Source: an uncultured Parabacteroides sp.
GTDB taxonomy: Bacteria; Bacteroidota; Bacteroidia; Bacteroidales; Tannerellaceae
Length of the DNA stretch: 7,956 nucleotides
Direction of reading: 5' to 3'
Assembly: GCF_902493135.1 (NCBI RefSeq)
Contig: NZ_CABUOD010000082.1
Coordinates: forward strand, 1 to 7,956
Made by a program: the position numbers and the translations under genes. The notes under the pieces were generated by a model, which saw nothing but the letters and a program-made list of their open reading frames with translations, was not told where the DNA came from and did no database searches. Positions 1 to 6,061 of this stretch are shown in pieces (position 1 is the first letter of the stretch; the number at the start of each line of letters is the position of its first letter).

Positions 1-2
1 GC

Positions 3-209
3 CTCGTCTACATCCGCCACCTCGAAGACATCAACATCCAGAACAACGCGATCTATACTTCCAAGCTGGAAGGAATCGCCGAAGGAAAAGCGGAAGGTTT
101 TGCCGAAGGCATGCGCCAAGTCGCTGTCAGGATGAAAGAGACGGGCGTAGACATGGCCACCATCGCAAAGTGCACCGGCTTGAGCGAGGAAACAATCCGG
201 TCTTTATAA
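3..209 (+). CDS. Rpn/PD-(D/E)XK nuclease family transposase-like protein, C-terminal end (partial)
   Basis: This is the last 68 codons of a gene cut by the left edge of the window, open from the first bases to a TAA at 207-209. The visible tail has the repeated E-G-x-A-E-G-K-A-E-G-x-A-E-G helix typical of the C-terminus of Rpn-type (PF12784-like) recombination-promoting nuclease/putative transposase proteins. It is followed by a short helix-turn-helix-like end (TIAKCTGLSEETIRSL). The catalytic PD-(D/E)XK domain lies outside the window, so intactness cannot be judged. In this family the protein is thought to nick or cut DNA and promote RecA-independent recombination. The gene converges on the fimbrillin gene, with only 18 bp between the two stop codons. 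A weak AAGAG/CTCTT inverted repeat (208-212 and 221-225) sits there and might serve as a shared terminator. The assignment rests on the tail only. Confidence 0.7.
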   Translation, partial: LVYIRHLEDINIQNNAIYTSKLEGIAEGKAEGFAEGMRQVAVRMKETGVDMATIAKCTGLSEETIRSL

Positions 210-227
210 GAGAGGCTGCACTCTTGT

Positions 228-1136
228 TTAAAAGTAAACCGTTTCGTTGCTTGAACCTCCGTCTACCCACGGGTTGATGCTGCCGGAGAGATGGATGTCT
301 TTTGCTTGCAGGGTGAATTCGTAGGTTTGTTTCTTGCCGGGTTCGAATGCTTTGAAGGATTCGATGCGGTAGTCTTTACCGCTCATACGGACGATAAAGA
401 CGGGCTGGGCAACCGGGAAGAGCAGGTGGTCGGCAACGATTGTCTGTTGTGCCGGGGCGACAGGGGTTTTTAAGTCCTTGATAAATGTGTAGGCCGTTGT
501 GGAAACCGCCTGCGTCAGCTTGCCTGTCTGAATGTCGAGTTGCAGAGCAGGGGAGTAATTGGCTAAAGAGATGCTTTCCAAGACCATCTCTTCTTTGATG
601 TCGTCGGCTTTCTGGAATTTGATGGTGATGGCGGAGAGGAGGTGGTTGAAGGAGAGGTTGACCGTCTCTTCGCTTGTGGCTTTACTCCGGTTCAATACGG
701 GAGTGGACCACATGATATCTTCTTGTTTGCTTAGATCGAACGGAATACTTCCGGGCGTATGGGTGGCCGATTGTGTATAAGGATAGTAAGCGTAGAAGTT
801 TAGCAAGGTGTCGGGATTGATCGGATAATGGGCGTCTGTCGAAGTTGTCAGTTCGGCACTGCCGGCTTCTTTGGTATAGAGATGGTTGGCCAGATCCTTA
901 CGGAGTGTCGTATTGACGCTTCCGTCATCTTTATGATGCCCCCAAGAAAAGACTCCGATTTGTGAGTTGTCGGGAAGGGAGGTTTCGGTGATGATGGATT
1001 TGGTGGTAAGGGTTTGGATATGGGTGGAGAAGTGGATGGATTGCGATGGCGTTGCTTCCACAAGTGGCGCGTCTGTTTCATTACAACCAGAGAATATAAG
1101 AAATAATAACCAAAATGTGTATTTGATGATTTGCAT
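228..1136 (-). CDS. Fimbrillin family lipoprotein (second fimbrillin, last gene of the pilus operon)
   Basis: This 302-residue secreted lipoprotein probably forms an accessory or alternative subunit of a type V (FimA/Mfa-like) pilus on the outer surface. Residues 1-18 form a lipoprotein signal peptide ending in F-S-G-C, with Cys18 the lipidation site. The rest matches the fimbrillin (Mfa_like_1) pattern: IGVFSW at 60-65, LNFYAYYPY at 112-120, QEDIMWSTPV at 138-147, and LSFNHLLSAITIKF at 161-174. The C-terminus ends in a G-S-I-N-P-W-x-D-G-G strand (285-295). It shares QED-(I/L)-M-x-x-TPV and FNHxL with the upstream fimbrillin, so the two are diverged paralogues. It lies 135 bp downstream of that gene on the same strand with no promoter-like box in between, which suggests read-through past the hairpin at 1184-1250. 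The start is set by the signal peptide. Whether it is a shaft, accessory or tip subunit cannot be told from sequence. Confidence 0.85.
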   Translation of the reverse strand: MQIIKYTFWLLFLIFSGCNETDAPLVEATPSQSIHFSTHIQTLTTKSIITETSLPDNSQIGVFSWGHHKDDGSVNTTLRKDLANHLYTKEAGSAELTTSTDAHYPINPDTLLNFYAYYPYTQSATHTPGSIPFDLSKQEDIMWSTPVLNRSKATSEETVNLSFNHLLSAITIKFQKADDIKEEMVLESISLANYSPALQLDIQTGKLTQAVSTTAYTFIKDLKTPVAPAQQTIVADHLLFPVAQPVFIVRMSGKDYRIESFKAFEPGKKQTYEFTLQAKDIHLSGSINPWVDGGSSNETVYF

Positions 1137-1183
1137 GTGTTGTAATTGATTTGTAAGAGGGATGGGCGATCAAGATATATTGA

Positions 1184-1250
1184 AGATGTGTCAAAAGTAT
1201 TTTGTCATTCTGGGACAAGCCTGGAATGGCAAAACATTTTTGACATATCT
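1184..1250. repeat. Long imperfect inverted repeat / stem-loop between the two fimbrillin genes
   Basis: Bases 1184-1214 pair with 1250-1220 around a five-base loop (1215-1219). Of 31 pairs, 25 are Watson-Crick. As + strand RNA, five of the other six are G-U wobbles (1188/1246, 1197/1237, 1205/1229, 1211/1223, 1212/1222) and one is an A-C mismatch (1199/1235). As - strand RNA, the direction of the pilus operon, those five become C-A or A-C mismatches. The element begins 21 bp past the stop codon of the upstream fimbrillin. No U-run follows it on the - strand, so it is not a classic terminator. It could protect the 3' end of the fimbrillin message, cause partial termination that sets subunit ratios, or be a small palindromic repeat. 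The arms are too close together to flank an invertible promoter. Confidence 0.7.
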
Positions 1251-1266
1251 CAATAGTCTCTATTGA
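1250..1266 (-). other. Small hairpin just after the main fimbrillin stop codon
   Basis: CAATAG (1251-1256) and CTATTG (1260-1265) form a perfect inverted repeat with a three-base spacer, extended by one T-A pair at 1250/1266. It lies five bases past the TAA of the upstream fimbrillin gene in the direction of transcription, directly before the larger stem-loop. No T-tract follows, so a role as an intrinsic terminator is weakly supported. Together with the larger hairpin it makes a structured 3' end for the fimbrillin message. Confidence 0.4.
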
Positions 1267-1271
1267 ATTTA

Positions 1272-2210
1272 TTATTCGACTGTACCTTCTCCGGTTCCAT
1301 TTGGTGTCCATGCTGTAATATCAGCTTTGACATCTATCCCTGTTGCATTAAATGTTAGGAGAACGTTATAAGATTTTCCTGCAGCGAATTTGCTATCACC
1401 CCCTGTTGGAGTAATGGATATGTCTGAGTATGTTCCCATACTTGTTACAACTTCTATCTTGAAACTTGTTTGTTCTGGTTGTAACATAATGGGAGAACCA
1501 ACGGTAGCCTCTTCTCCTATAGTTAGTGTTCCTGTAACTGATGCATCAAATTTGGCACTTTTACTTTTTCCCCATGCGCTTAATGCACCTGTAGCTATAT
1601 CCATTTTACATTGATCATTTACTCCTGTTACTTTAATTGAAGTAAGTGTCACGTCATTAGGAATACTTCCAGCTTTGACTTTAAATTGTATTTGTGTAAG
1701 TGCATGATTGAATTTTAGTGTATTTGCTGGGGGAGTAGTTTTATTTCCACTAACAGGTGTTGCATACATTAAGTCTTCTTGACCAGTGATTGTGAAAGAT
1801 ACTGAAGGAGCTGTACCTTCACTTGGTGCTGTAATATCTGTTCCTTCATAAGGAAAATATGCGTAAAAATTAACATCCCCTGTACCTGGATAATAATATT
1901 TCTTACTATCATCGAAAGTAATATTTCCAGATGTATTTGTACTTGATGATTGGTTTGCTATGCGTGGAGTAGCAGTCCATGTATTATCATCTATAGCATA
2001 AATACCGATTTTCTGATCACTATTAGCCAGACCTGTTAAGTCAACTATTGGAGCTTTAGTTTCTACACCGATAGTTCCAGCACTCAACTTAATCTCCACC
2101 TTATCCTGATTGCCACCAGTCACATCGTCAATCACATCATTCTCATTCGAGCAGCTACTCATAGCTGCCATGCTTGCAATTGCAAGCATGCTTAATACTA
2201 AACTTTTCAT
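1272..2210 (-). CDS. Fimbrillin family lipoprotein (likely main pilus subunit)
   Basis: This 312-residue protein has a lipoprotein signal peptide ending M-S-S-C (Cys20), followed by an acidic, flexible linker. The mature part fits the fimbrillin (Mfa_like_1) family: IGIYA at 68-72, VNFYAYFPY at 113-121, QEDLMYATPV at 144-153, LKFNHALTQIQFKV at 165-178, and a final I-T-A-W-x-P-N-G strand (298-305). Such proteins are exported as lipoproteins and polymerise on the outer membrane into type V pili through their terminal strands. The gene lies 55 bp behind the DUF5119 gene on the same strand with no clear promoter of its own. It is more AT-rich than its neighbours: 1321-1380 has about 35% G+C, against about 60% in 2281-2340 and 57% in 361-420. 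That suggests recent exchange of this subunit. Calling it the main subunit is an inference from its position and typical form. Confidence 0.88.
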   Translation of the reverse strand: MKSLVLSMLAIASMAAMSSCSNENDVIDDVTGGNQDKVEIKLSAGTIGVETKAPIVDLTGLANSDQKIGIYAIDDNTWTATPRIANQSSSTNTSGNITFDDSKKYYYPGTGDVNFYAYFPYEGTDITAPSEGTAPSVSFTITGQEDLMYATPVSGNKTTPPANTLKFNHALTQIQFKVKAGSIPNDVTLTSIKVTGVNDQCKMDIATGALSAWGKSKSAKFDASVTGTLTIGEEATVGSPIMLQPEQTSFKIEVVTSMGTYSDISITPTGGDSKFAAGKSYNVLLTFNATGIDVKADITAWTPNGTGEGTVE

Positions 2211-2265
2211 AATATTCTTTTTTTTAATTGTTGTTATACCCTATAATCGCTTATTATTTATTTGT

Positions 2266-3195
2266 CTATTCGATGATTAAGCTGTCTCCGGCGGCGACTT
2301 CCCAGTGGTTGATTTTGACTGTGAAGGTGGGACCGGGAACGACGGTGGCTTCTATGGCTACGTCTATGTCGTGACCTTCGGTTTCGTCGATGGATGTTCC
2401 TAAGTCGATCGTGGAAGAACTGTTGCTGCCGTCGGATAAGGTAAAGTCTAATGTTACCTCATGGGCGGGCGTTTCCGGTTGTCCGGGTTCTCCGGGCTGT
2501 CCCGGCGGCTCCTCTCCTTGTTCTTTAGGTTTTCCCAGCATCAGAATGTTTGCTTGAACTCCTTCCTCCGAGGGAGTGGTTTCGAATGTCAGGTCTGCCG
2601 TCTCTTCTGCCATGATCTCCTGTTTGCTCAGGTTGATCGAGGTCGACATCCCGCTGATGGTCCCTTTGCAACTTACCATCTTTTCCATTCCGTCGACCTT
2701 GATCTTGATGGATAGGTTGCGGACTAACGGTTCGGGGACAAATTCGACCAACTCGTTGTCTCCCGCTTTTATTTCCAACTCCTCCAGGGCGATTCCGTAT
2801 AAGGGGACCTGGCCCGCTTGAAGTTCGTCGGCGGCTTTCGTCGTTTGGATATACGCTTCCGCCGTTTCGTACTTGTTCGTATTCCTGAAAGCGATGCCGT
2901 CTGCATCACAGTTGAACACCAAAAGTTTGTAGCGGGCGGGCGGCAATGTGAAACTCATTCCGTTGGCATCGTCGTCCATCTGGATGACCGAGCCGCCGTC
3001 TGCCGGATAAAAACAATATCTTACTTGTCCCGGAACCGGATATCCTTTCAACAATTTTTCCCATTTGAAGGAATATTGCACGTGTCCCTGCTGTTCCAAA
3101 TCCGGAGTCTTTTCCTTGCTGCACTTTATCAGCGTGGTTATGATGCAACAAATGGTAAAGGCGATCCCTGTTTTTATACAATTCTGAATGTCCAT
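2266..3195 (-). CDS. DUF5119-type lipoprotein, probable accessory or tip protein of the pilus operon
   Basis: This 309-residue protein is the first gene of the pilus operon. The N-terminal hydrophobic segment (about 9-23) leads to a likely lipidated Cys25 in L-I-K-C; Lys just before the Cys is unusual, since Gly, Ala or Ser is normal. Residues 38-115 match the DUF5119 pattern seen beside fimbrillin genes: H-V-x-Y-x-F-K-W-E-K-L, then a CFYPADGG strand-turn, LPPARYKLLVFNCDADGIAFRN, and YETAEAYIQ. A glycine/proline-rich insert with G-x-P-G-x-P-G-x-P triplets spans about 229-243. The C-terminus ends in a V-K-I-N-H-W strand (293-298) that recalls fimbrial subunits. Proteins of this type have no demonstrated activity, and an anchor, tip or assembly role is inferred only from the operon. 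FimB/Mfa2-type membership is the main alternative. The start is set by the signal peptide, and a hairpin lies 11 bases upstream of it. Confidence 0.75.
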   Translation of the reverse strand: MDIQNCIKTGIAFTICCIITTLIKCSKEKTPDLEQQGHVQYSFKWEKLLKGYPVPGQVRYCFYPADGGSVIQMDDDANGMSFTLPPARYKLLVFNCDADGIAFRNTNKYETAEAYIQTTKAADELQAGQVPLYGIALEELEIKAGDNELVEFVPEPLVRNLSIKIKVDGMEKMVSCKGTISGMSTSINLSKQEIMAEETADLTFETTPSEEGVQANILMLGKPKEQGEEPPGQPGEPGQPETPAHEVTLDFTLSDGSNSSSTIDLGTSIDETEGHDIDVAIEATVVPGPTFTVKINHWEVAAGDSLIIE

Positions 3196-3206
3196 TTCTA
3201 CTAATA

Positions 3207-3225
3207 AGTATCGATTGCCGATACT
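3207..3225 (-). promoter_or_regulatory. Hairpin in the 5' leader of the pilus operon
   Basis: AGTATCG (3207-3213) and CGATACT (3219-3225) are perfect inverted repeats of seven bases around a five-base loop. In the transcript this hairpin would begin about 12 bases after the predicted start of transcription and end 11 bases before the DUF5119 start codon, where the ribosome first binds. It could limit translation start, stabilise the leader, or be a protein-binding palindrome. No recognisable riboswitch is present. Confidence 0.5.
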
Positions 3226-3242
3226 CCCTTACTGTTATGATG

Positions 3243-3250
3243 CAAATGTA
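3243..3250 (-). promoter_or_regulatory. Putative -7 promoter element (TAnnTTTG) of the pilus operon
   Basis: The - strand reads TACATTTG here, a full match to the Bacteroidetes -7 consensus TAnnTTTG. It would start transcription near 3237, about 41 bases before the DUF5119 start codon at 3195. No good TTTG sits 19-21 bases upstream, where the -33 element should be. A weak -33 fits a promoter that depends on an activator, and the TTGCAA pair and the AraC gene lie directly upstream. Confidence 0.55.
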
Positions 3251-3293
3251 GAGAGATTGGAAACAGGTGGAATTGCTTTTTTTAATCAAAAAG

Positions 3294-3308
3294 TTGCAAA
3301 ACTTGCAA
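3294..3308. promoter_or_regulatory. Paired TTGCAA palindromes, candidate operator
   Basis: Two copies of the self-complementary hexamer TTGCAA (3294-3299 and 3303-3308) are separated by AAC, nine bases centre to centre. The pair lies 13 bases past the AraC stop codon and about 65 bases upstream of the predicted start of the pilus transcript. That is the usual place for an activator working on a promoter with a weak -33 box. Binding by the adjacent AraC protein is an inference. Confidence 0.4.
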
Positions 3309-3321
3309 TATCTGTTGATTA

Positions 3322-4173
3322 TTATATGATTTCGTTTCTTTCGTTGCGGACGGCGCGTGGAGACTTGCCGAAATTGGCGCGGCAGAAGTGGGAAAAGTTG
3401 GAGAGTGATTCGAAACCATACTTGTAGCAGATTTCGGAAATGCTGAGGTTGGTGGCGATCAGGTCGTTCTGTATGTCCTCGCATTTCTTTTTGAGCATCC
3501 ACTGGTAGGCGGGTTCCCCGAAAGTCTCTTTGAAAAGACGCCGGAAGGTGGGCGTGCTGTATCCGCCTAATTGCGCAAAAGCCTCCACGTCTTTTACTTT
3601 CAGGTAGTTTTGCATGACGAAATAGCGGAATGTCTTGCTATACCTATATATAGGTGCATAAAAAGTGGCGATCTCCTTAAGCGTGTAATAGCAGTTGAGC
3701 AGGAAATACAACTCCGTCTGTTTGGCTTTGAGAAACTCGGTGCACAGGAGGTCGTTGTTGAGGTACATCTTCAGCCCGTTGATGAAAAGGCGGAGCGGGA
3801 AGCACATGTCCATGACGGTAGGAAGCAAAGGCGATTCTTTTGCCAGTTCGAGCCCTTTGTTGAAACGGTCGCTGCAAATGGACAAGGGAGTTTCGAACAG
3901 GTACAGGATGCATTCCGTCGCTTCGAGCATGCGGAACTCCACACGCGAACCGATCGGCTGCATGATGAACTGCCCGTCGTGGAAGATCGTGCCGGGATGT
4001 TCCTCGCTATCGACCTGGACTTGGCCGCTCACCAAAAAGTAGATCGTATTCTGCGAACACCGTTCCTTCGGGATTATCATCCCTTTCGGGAAGGAGCGGT
4101 ATTTGAACAGTTGCTTCTGGTAGCGGGAGCAGGAAGAACAGTCTGTATATTTCTGACAGATGAAATCCGACAT
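3322..4173 (-). CDS. AraC-family transcriptional regulator, likely controlling the pilus operon
   Basis: This 283-residue cytoplasmic DNA-binding protein has two parts. Residues about 20-100 look like a small beta-rich (cupin-like) sensing domain, with IYFLVSGQVQV at 44-54 and GQFIMQP at 67-73. The AraC-type DNA-binding domain fills about 180-278, with a first helix-turn-helix around 193-225 (VEAFAQLGGYSTPTFRRLFK) and a second at 243-277 (SISEICYKYGFESLSNFSHF, then CRANFGKSPRAVR). This second part is a textbook AraC signature. The N-terminus has a cysteine cluster (Cys6, Cys12, Cys15) that might sense redox state or bind metal. The gene starts 12 bp after the hydrolase stop codon, so the two are probably co-transcribed. 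It lies directly upstream of the pilus promoter region, which makes that operon its most likely target. The signal it responds to is unknown. Confidence 0.92.
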   Translation of the reverse strand: MSDFICQKYTDCSSCSRYQKQLFKYRSFPKGMIIPKERCSQNTIYFLVSGQVQVDSEEHPGTIFHDGQFIMQPIGSRVEFRMLEATECILYLFETPLSICSDRFNKGLELAKESPLLPTVMDMCFPLRLFINGLKMYLNNDLLCTEFLKAKQTELYFLLNCYYTLKEIATFYAPIYRYSKTFRYFVMQNYLKVKDVEAFAQLGGYSTPTFRRLFKETFGEPAYQWMLKKKCEDIQNDLIATNLSISEICYKYGFESLSNFSHFCRANFGKSPRAVRNERNEII

Positions 4174-4185
4174 GCGCGGCTGTGT

Positions 4186-5709
4186 TTAGAGTTTGACCTT
4201 TTTGCTTTTACCTTGATTTTCGTTATGGAAACGGTCTACGGCTGTGACCACGTAGCGGTATTTGCGTTTTCCGTCGTTGTAGGGCAGCAGGTAGTTCGTC
4301 TCGCGTGTGACCGCTACGATCTTCGAAGGGTCGTCCAGATTGAGCGGCTCCTTGTCTTCGAAGCGGTAAATGACGAAATAGCTTGCCAGTTCGGGATTGG
4401 TCTTGCTTTGTTCCGCCTGCCAGTGCAGCAGATAGCCTTGGGCCGTCCATTCGGCTTTCAGCTTCTTGACCTCTTGCGGAGCCCGGTTGTGCAGATGGGT
4501 ATAGGCCGGGATCAATGCCGGATAGCGGTGGTAGTTCCGTTTCAGGCTGTCGGCCATCCCCTTGTTGTTCCAGAGTATTTCGTTTGCAGGCCAGAAGCAA
4601 TTTCCGCTGACATGGGGCAGTGCGCGTTCGTAGCGCATCTTGCGGGTCAGTTCTCCGGCTTTCATGGTGCGGGCTACATCCTGGCCGATATACAGGTGTC
4701 CACCATTGGCGTTTTTGTCCCACCATTTGATCAGCGTGATATAGTCGGCTGCCGGATGTCCGATCTCCCAATATATCTGTGGAATGTTATAGTCTATCCA
4801 CCCCTCTTTCACCCAGCGTGTCACGTCGGCATACAGGTCGTCGTAGTTCTGCAGCCCGTTGGTGTTGCTGCCTGAACCGTCGGGTGTGCTTTTCTTGTTG
4901 CGGTAGATGCCGAACGGGCTGATGCCGAATCTTACCCACGGTTTGGACAGCAGGATGGTGCGCTTGATCTCGCGGATCAGCTTGTTCACGTTCTCCCTTC
5001 GCCAGTCTGCACGCTGCGACGTTTTGTATCCTTTGTTCAAGCCGTGTTTTTGAAAACTCTTGTCGTCCGGGAAAGGCATGCCCGCTACCGGATAGGGATA
5101 GAAATAGTCGTCCATGTGGATCGCGTCTACATCGTAACGGCTCACGATGTCCCGTACCACGCGGCAGATGAACTGCCGGCTTTCCGGTAATCCGGGGTCA
5201 AACAGGATTTGCTTGTTGTAGGTCACGAACCATTCCGGATGCTTATTATATATATGTGAATCGGCAAAACGGGTATTTCCGGCTGTGCTTGCCCGGTAAG
5301 GATTCAGCCAGGCGTGGAATTCCATATTCCGTTTGTGGCATTCTTCGATCAGGAAAGCCATCACGTCGAAGTTCCCCGCCGGGGCGAGTCCCTGTCTGCC
5401 GGTGTAGAAACGGCTCCAAGGCTCGATATCCGATTTATAGAAGGCGTCGGCTTCCGGCCGCACCTGGAAGATGATCGCGTTGATCCCGCATTTCTGCAGA
5501 TAGTTGAGCTTGCGGATAAAGTCTTTCCGCATTTGTGCGGGTGTCATATCCTTATATTCTCCCTGGAAAGCCGTCTGTATCCAAGCCCCGCGAAATTCCC
5601 GTTTCGCTTCTTTCCCAGCCGGTTGCTGCGGTATTTGTTTCGTCGTCTTACATGACGTTACTGCACCAAGCAGCAAGATCAGTAGCAGACGGAGGTATTT
5701 TGCCATCAT
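4186..5709 (-). CDS. GHL10 (DUF187) family glycoside hydrolase lipoprotein
   Basis: This 507-residue predicted surface or periplasmic lipoprotein has a signal peptide ending V-T-S-C (Cys20). The glycosyl-hydrolase-like TIM barrel (GHL10, PF02638) runs from about 36 to 375. It begins with EFRGAWIQTAF and contains INAIIFQVRPEADAFY (76-91), FHAWLNPYR (131-139), the acidic motif VDAIHMDDYFYPYP (194-207) probably near the active site, FGISPFGIYRN (261-271) and DYNIPQIYWEIGHPAADY (306-323). Residues about 410-505 look like a fibronectin-III-type beta sandwich. The length is normal for the family, and nothing looks broken. Substrates are poorly known; bacterial cell-wall or related glycans have been proposed for relatives. 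Translation starts at one of two adjacent ATG codons. The AraC gene follows after 12 bp. Confidence 0.88.
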   Translation of the reverse strand: MMAKYLRLLLILLLGAVTSCKTTKQIPQQPAGKEAKREFRGAWIQTAFQGEYKDMTPAQMRKDFIRKLNYLQKCGINAIIFQVRPEADAFYKSDIEPWSRFYTGRQGLAPAGNFDVMAFLIEECHKRNMEFHAWLNPYRASTAGNTRFADSHIYNKHPEWFVTYNKQILFDPGLPESRQFICRVVRDIVSRYDVDAIHMDDYFYPYPVAGMPFPDDKSFQKHGLNKGYKTSQRADWRRENVNKLIREIKRTILLSKPWVRFGISPFGIYRNKKSTPDGSGSNTNGLQNYDDLYADVTRWVKEGWIDYNIPQIYWEIGHPAADYITLIKWWDKNANGGHLYIGQDVARTMKAGELTRKMRYERALPHVSGNCFWPANEILWNNKGMADSLKRNYHRYPALIPAYTHLHNRAPQEVKKLKAEWTAQGYLLHWQAEQSKTNPELASYFVIYRFEDKEPLNLDDPSKIVAVTRETNYLLPYNDGKRKYRYVVTAVDRFHNENQGKSKKVKL

Positions 5710-5769
5710 GAAGTCTGTGAGTTTGAGATTCTTTTGTTTGTTGTCCTATACACTTTGTACAATTCGACA

Positions 5770-5777
5770 CAAAGATA
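5770..5777 (-). promoter_or_regulatory. Putative -7 promoter element (TAnnTTTG) of the hydrolase-AraC unit
   Basis: The - strand reads TATCTTTG, matching the Bacteroidetes -7 consensus. It would start transcription near 5763, leaving a leader of about 55 bases before the ATG pair at 5704-5709. The leader contains the perfect 8-base palindrome TTGTACAA (5755-5762). The -33 element is not clear. Confidence 0.5.
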
Positions 5778-6025
5778 TAAAATAAAATTGAGACTTAGTA
5801 CAGAACGCAGTAATAAGGCTGATGAATAGCGGTTTAGGCGAGAGAAAGGAGAGAACGGAAAGCCAAGTGAGGACAAAGTTGCATTACTATCTCGTTACTT
5901 TCTTTTGGCTGGTAAAAGGCCAGGCCGGGATAACCTCTGAAATGGCAACGACCACCCCGACATTCCAATCCCATATAACAGTTCTGTTTTTTGCTAAATA
6001 TTGTGCCATTTTCGAGAATAATCAA
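5778..6025. other. Gene-poor stretch between divergent transcription units
   Basis: About 250 bases separate the hydrolase promoter from the promoter of the broken Xre gene; the full distance between coding regions is 352 bases (5710-6061). Short reading frames of about 70 codons exist on both strands (5822-6028 on + and 5834-6046 on -). They overlap each other, lack ribosome binding sites and contain no family pattern that I recognise. No tRNA, terminator with a T-tract, or repeat pair was seen. This stretch may mark the left end of the inserted or degraded island. Confidence 0.5.
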
Positions 6026-6033
6026 TAGCTTTG
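6026..6033 (+). promoter_or_regulatory. Putative -7 promoter element (TAnnTTTG) for the Xre pseudogene and rhuM
   Basis: TAGCTTTG matches the Bacteroidetes -7 consensus, with a partial TTG-type -33 at about 6000-6003. Transcription would begin near 6040, about 22 bases before the ATG at 6062. Its survival suggests rhuM downstream can still be transcribed although the Xre gene is broken. Confidence 0.5.
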
Positions 6034-6061
6034 CATAAAATGTCAAGTTAAATCAGTTAGA

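Noticed and set aside
1184..1250. Inverted repeats flanking an invertible promoter
   Set aside because: The arms are separated by only five bases, with no room for a promoter, and no invertase gene is nearby.
2906..3502. A 198-codon open frame on the - strand overlapping the AraC 3' end and the DUF5119 5' end
   Set aside because: It is out of frame with both real genes and spans the promoter region, and it has no domain or ribosome binding site.
3571..4875. A 434-codon open frame on the + strand
   Set aside because: It runs antisense across the AraC and GHL10 genes, both of which carry clear family signatures, and its translation shows no recognisable domain. It is a shadow of GC-rich genes.
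5900..5940. Possible terminator hairpin around TGGC...GCCA
   Set aside because: The stem is only four or five pairs long, has competing pairings and no following T-tract.
5822..6046. Two overlapping open frames of about 70 codons on opposite strands
   Set aside because: Neither shows a family pattern, a plausible ribosome binding site or conserved motifs; they are probably chance frames in non-coding DNA.
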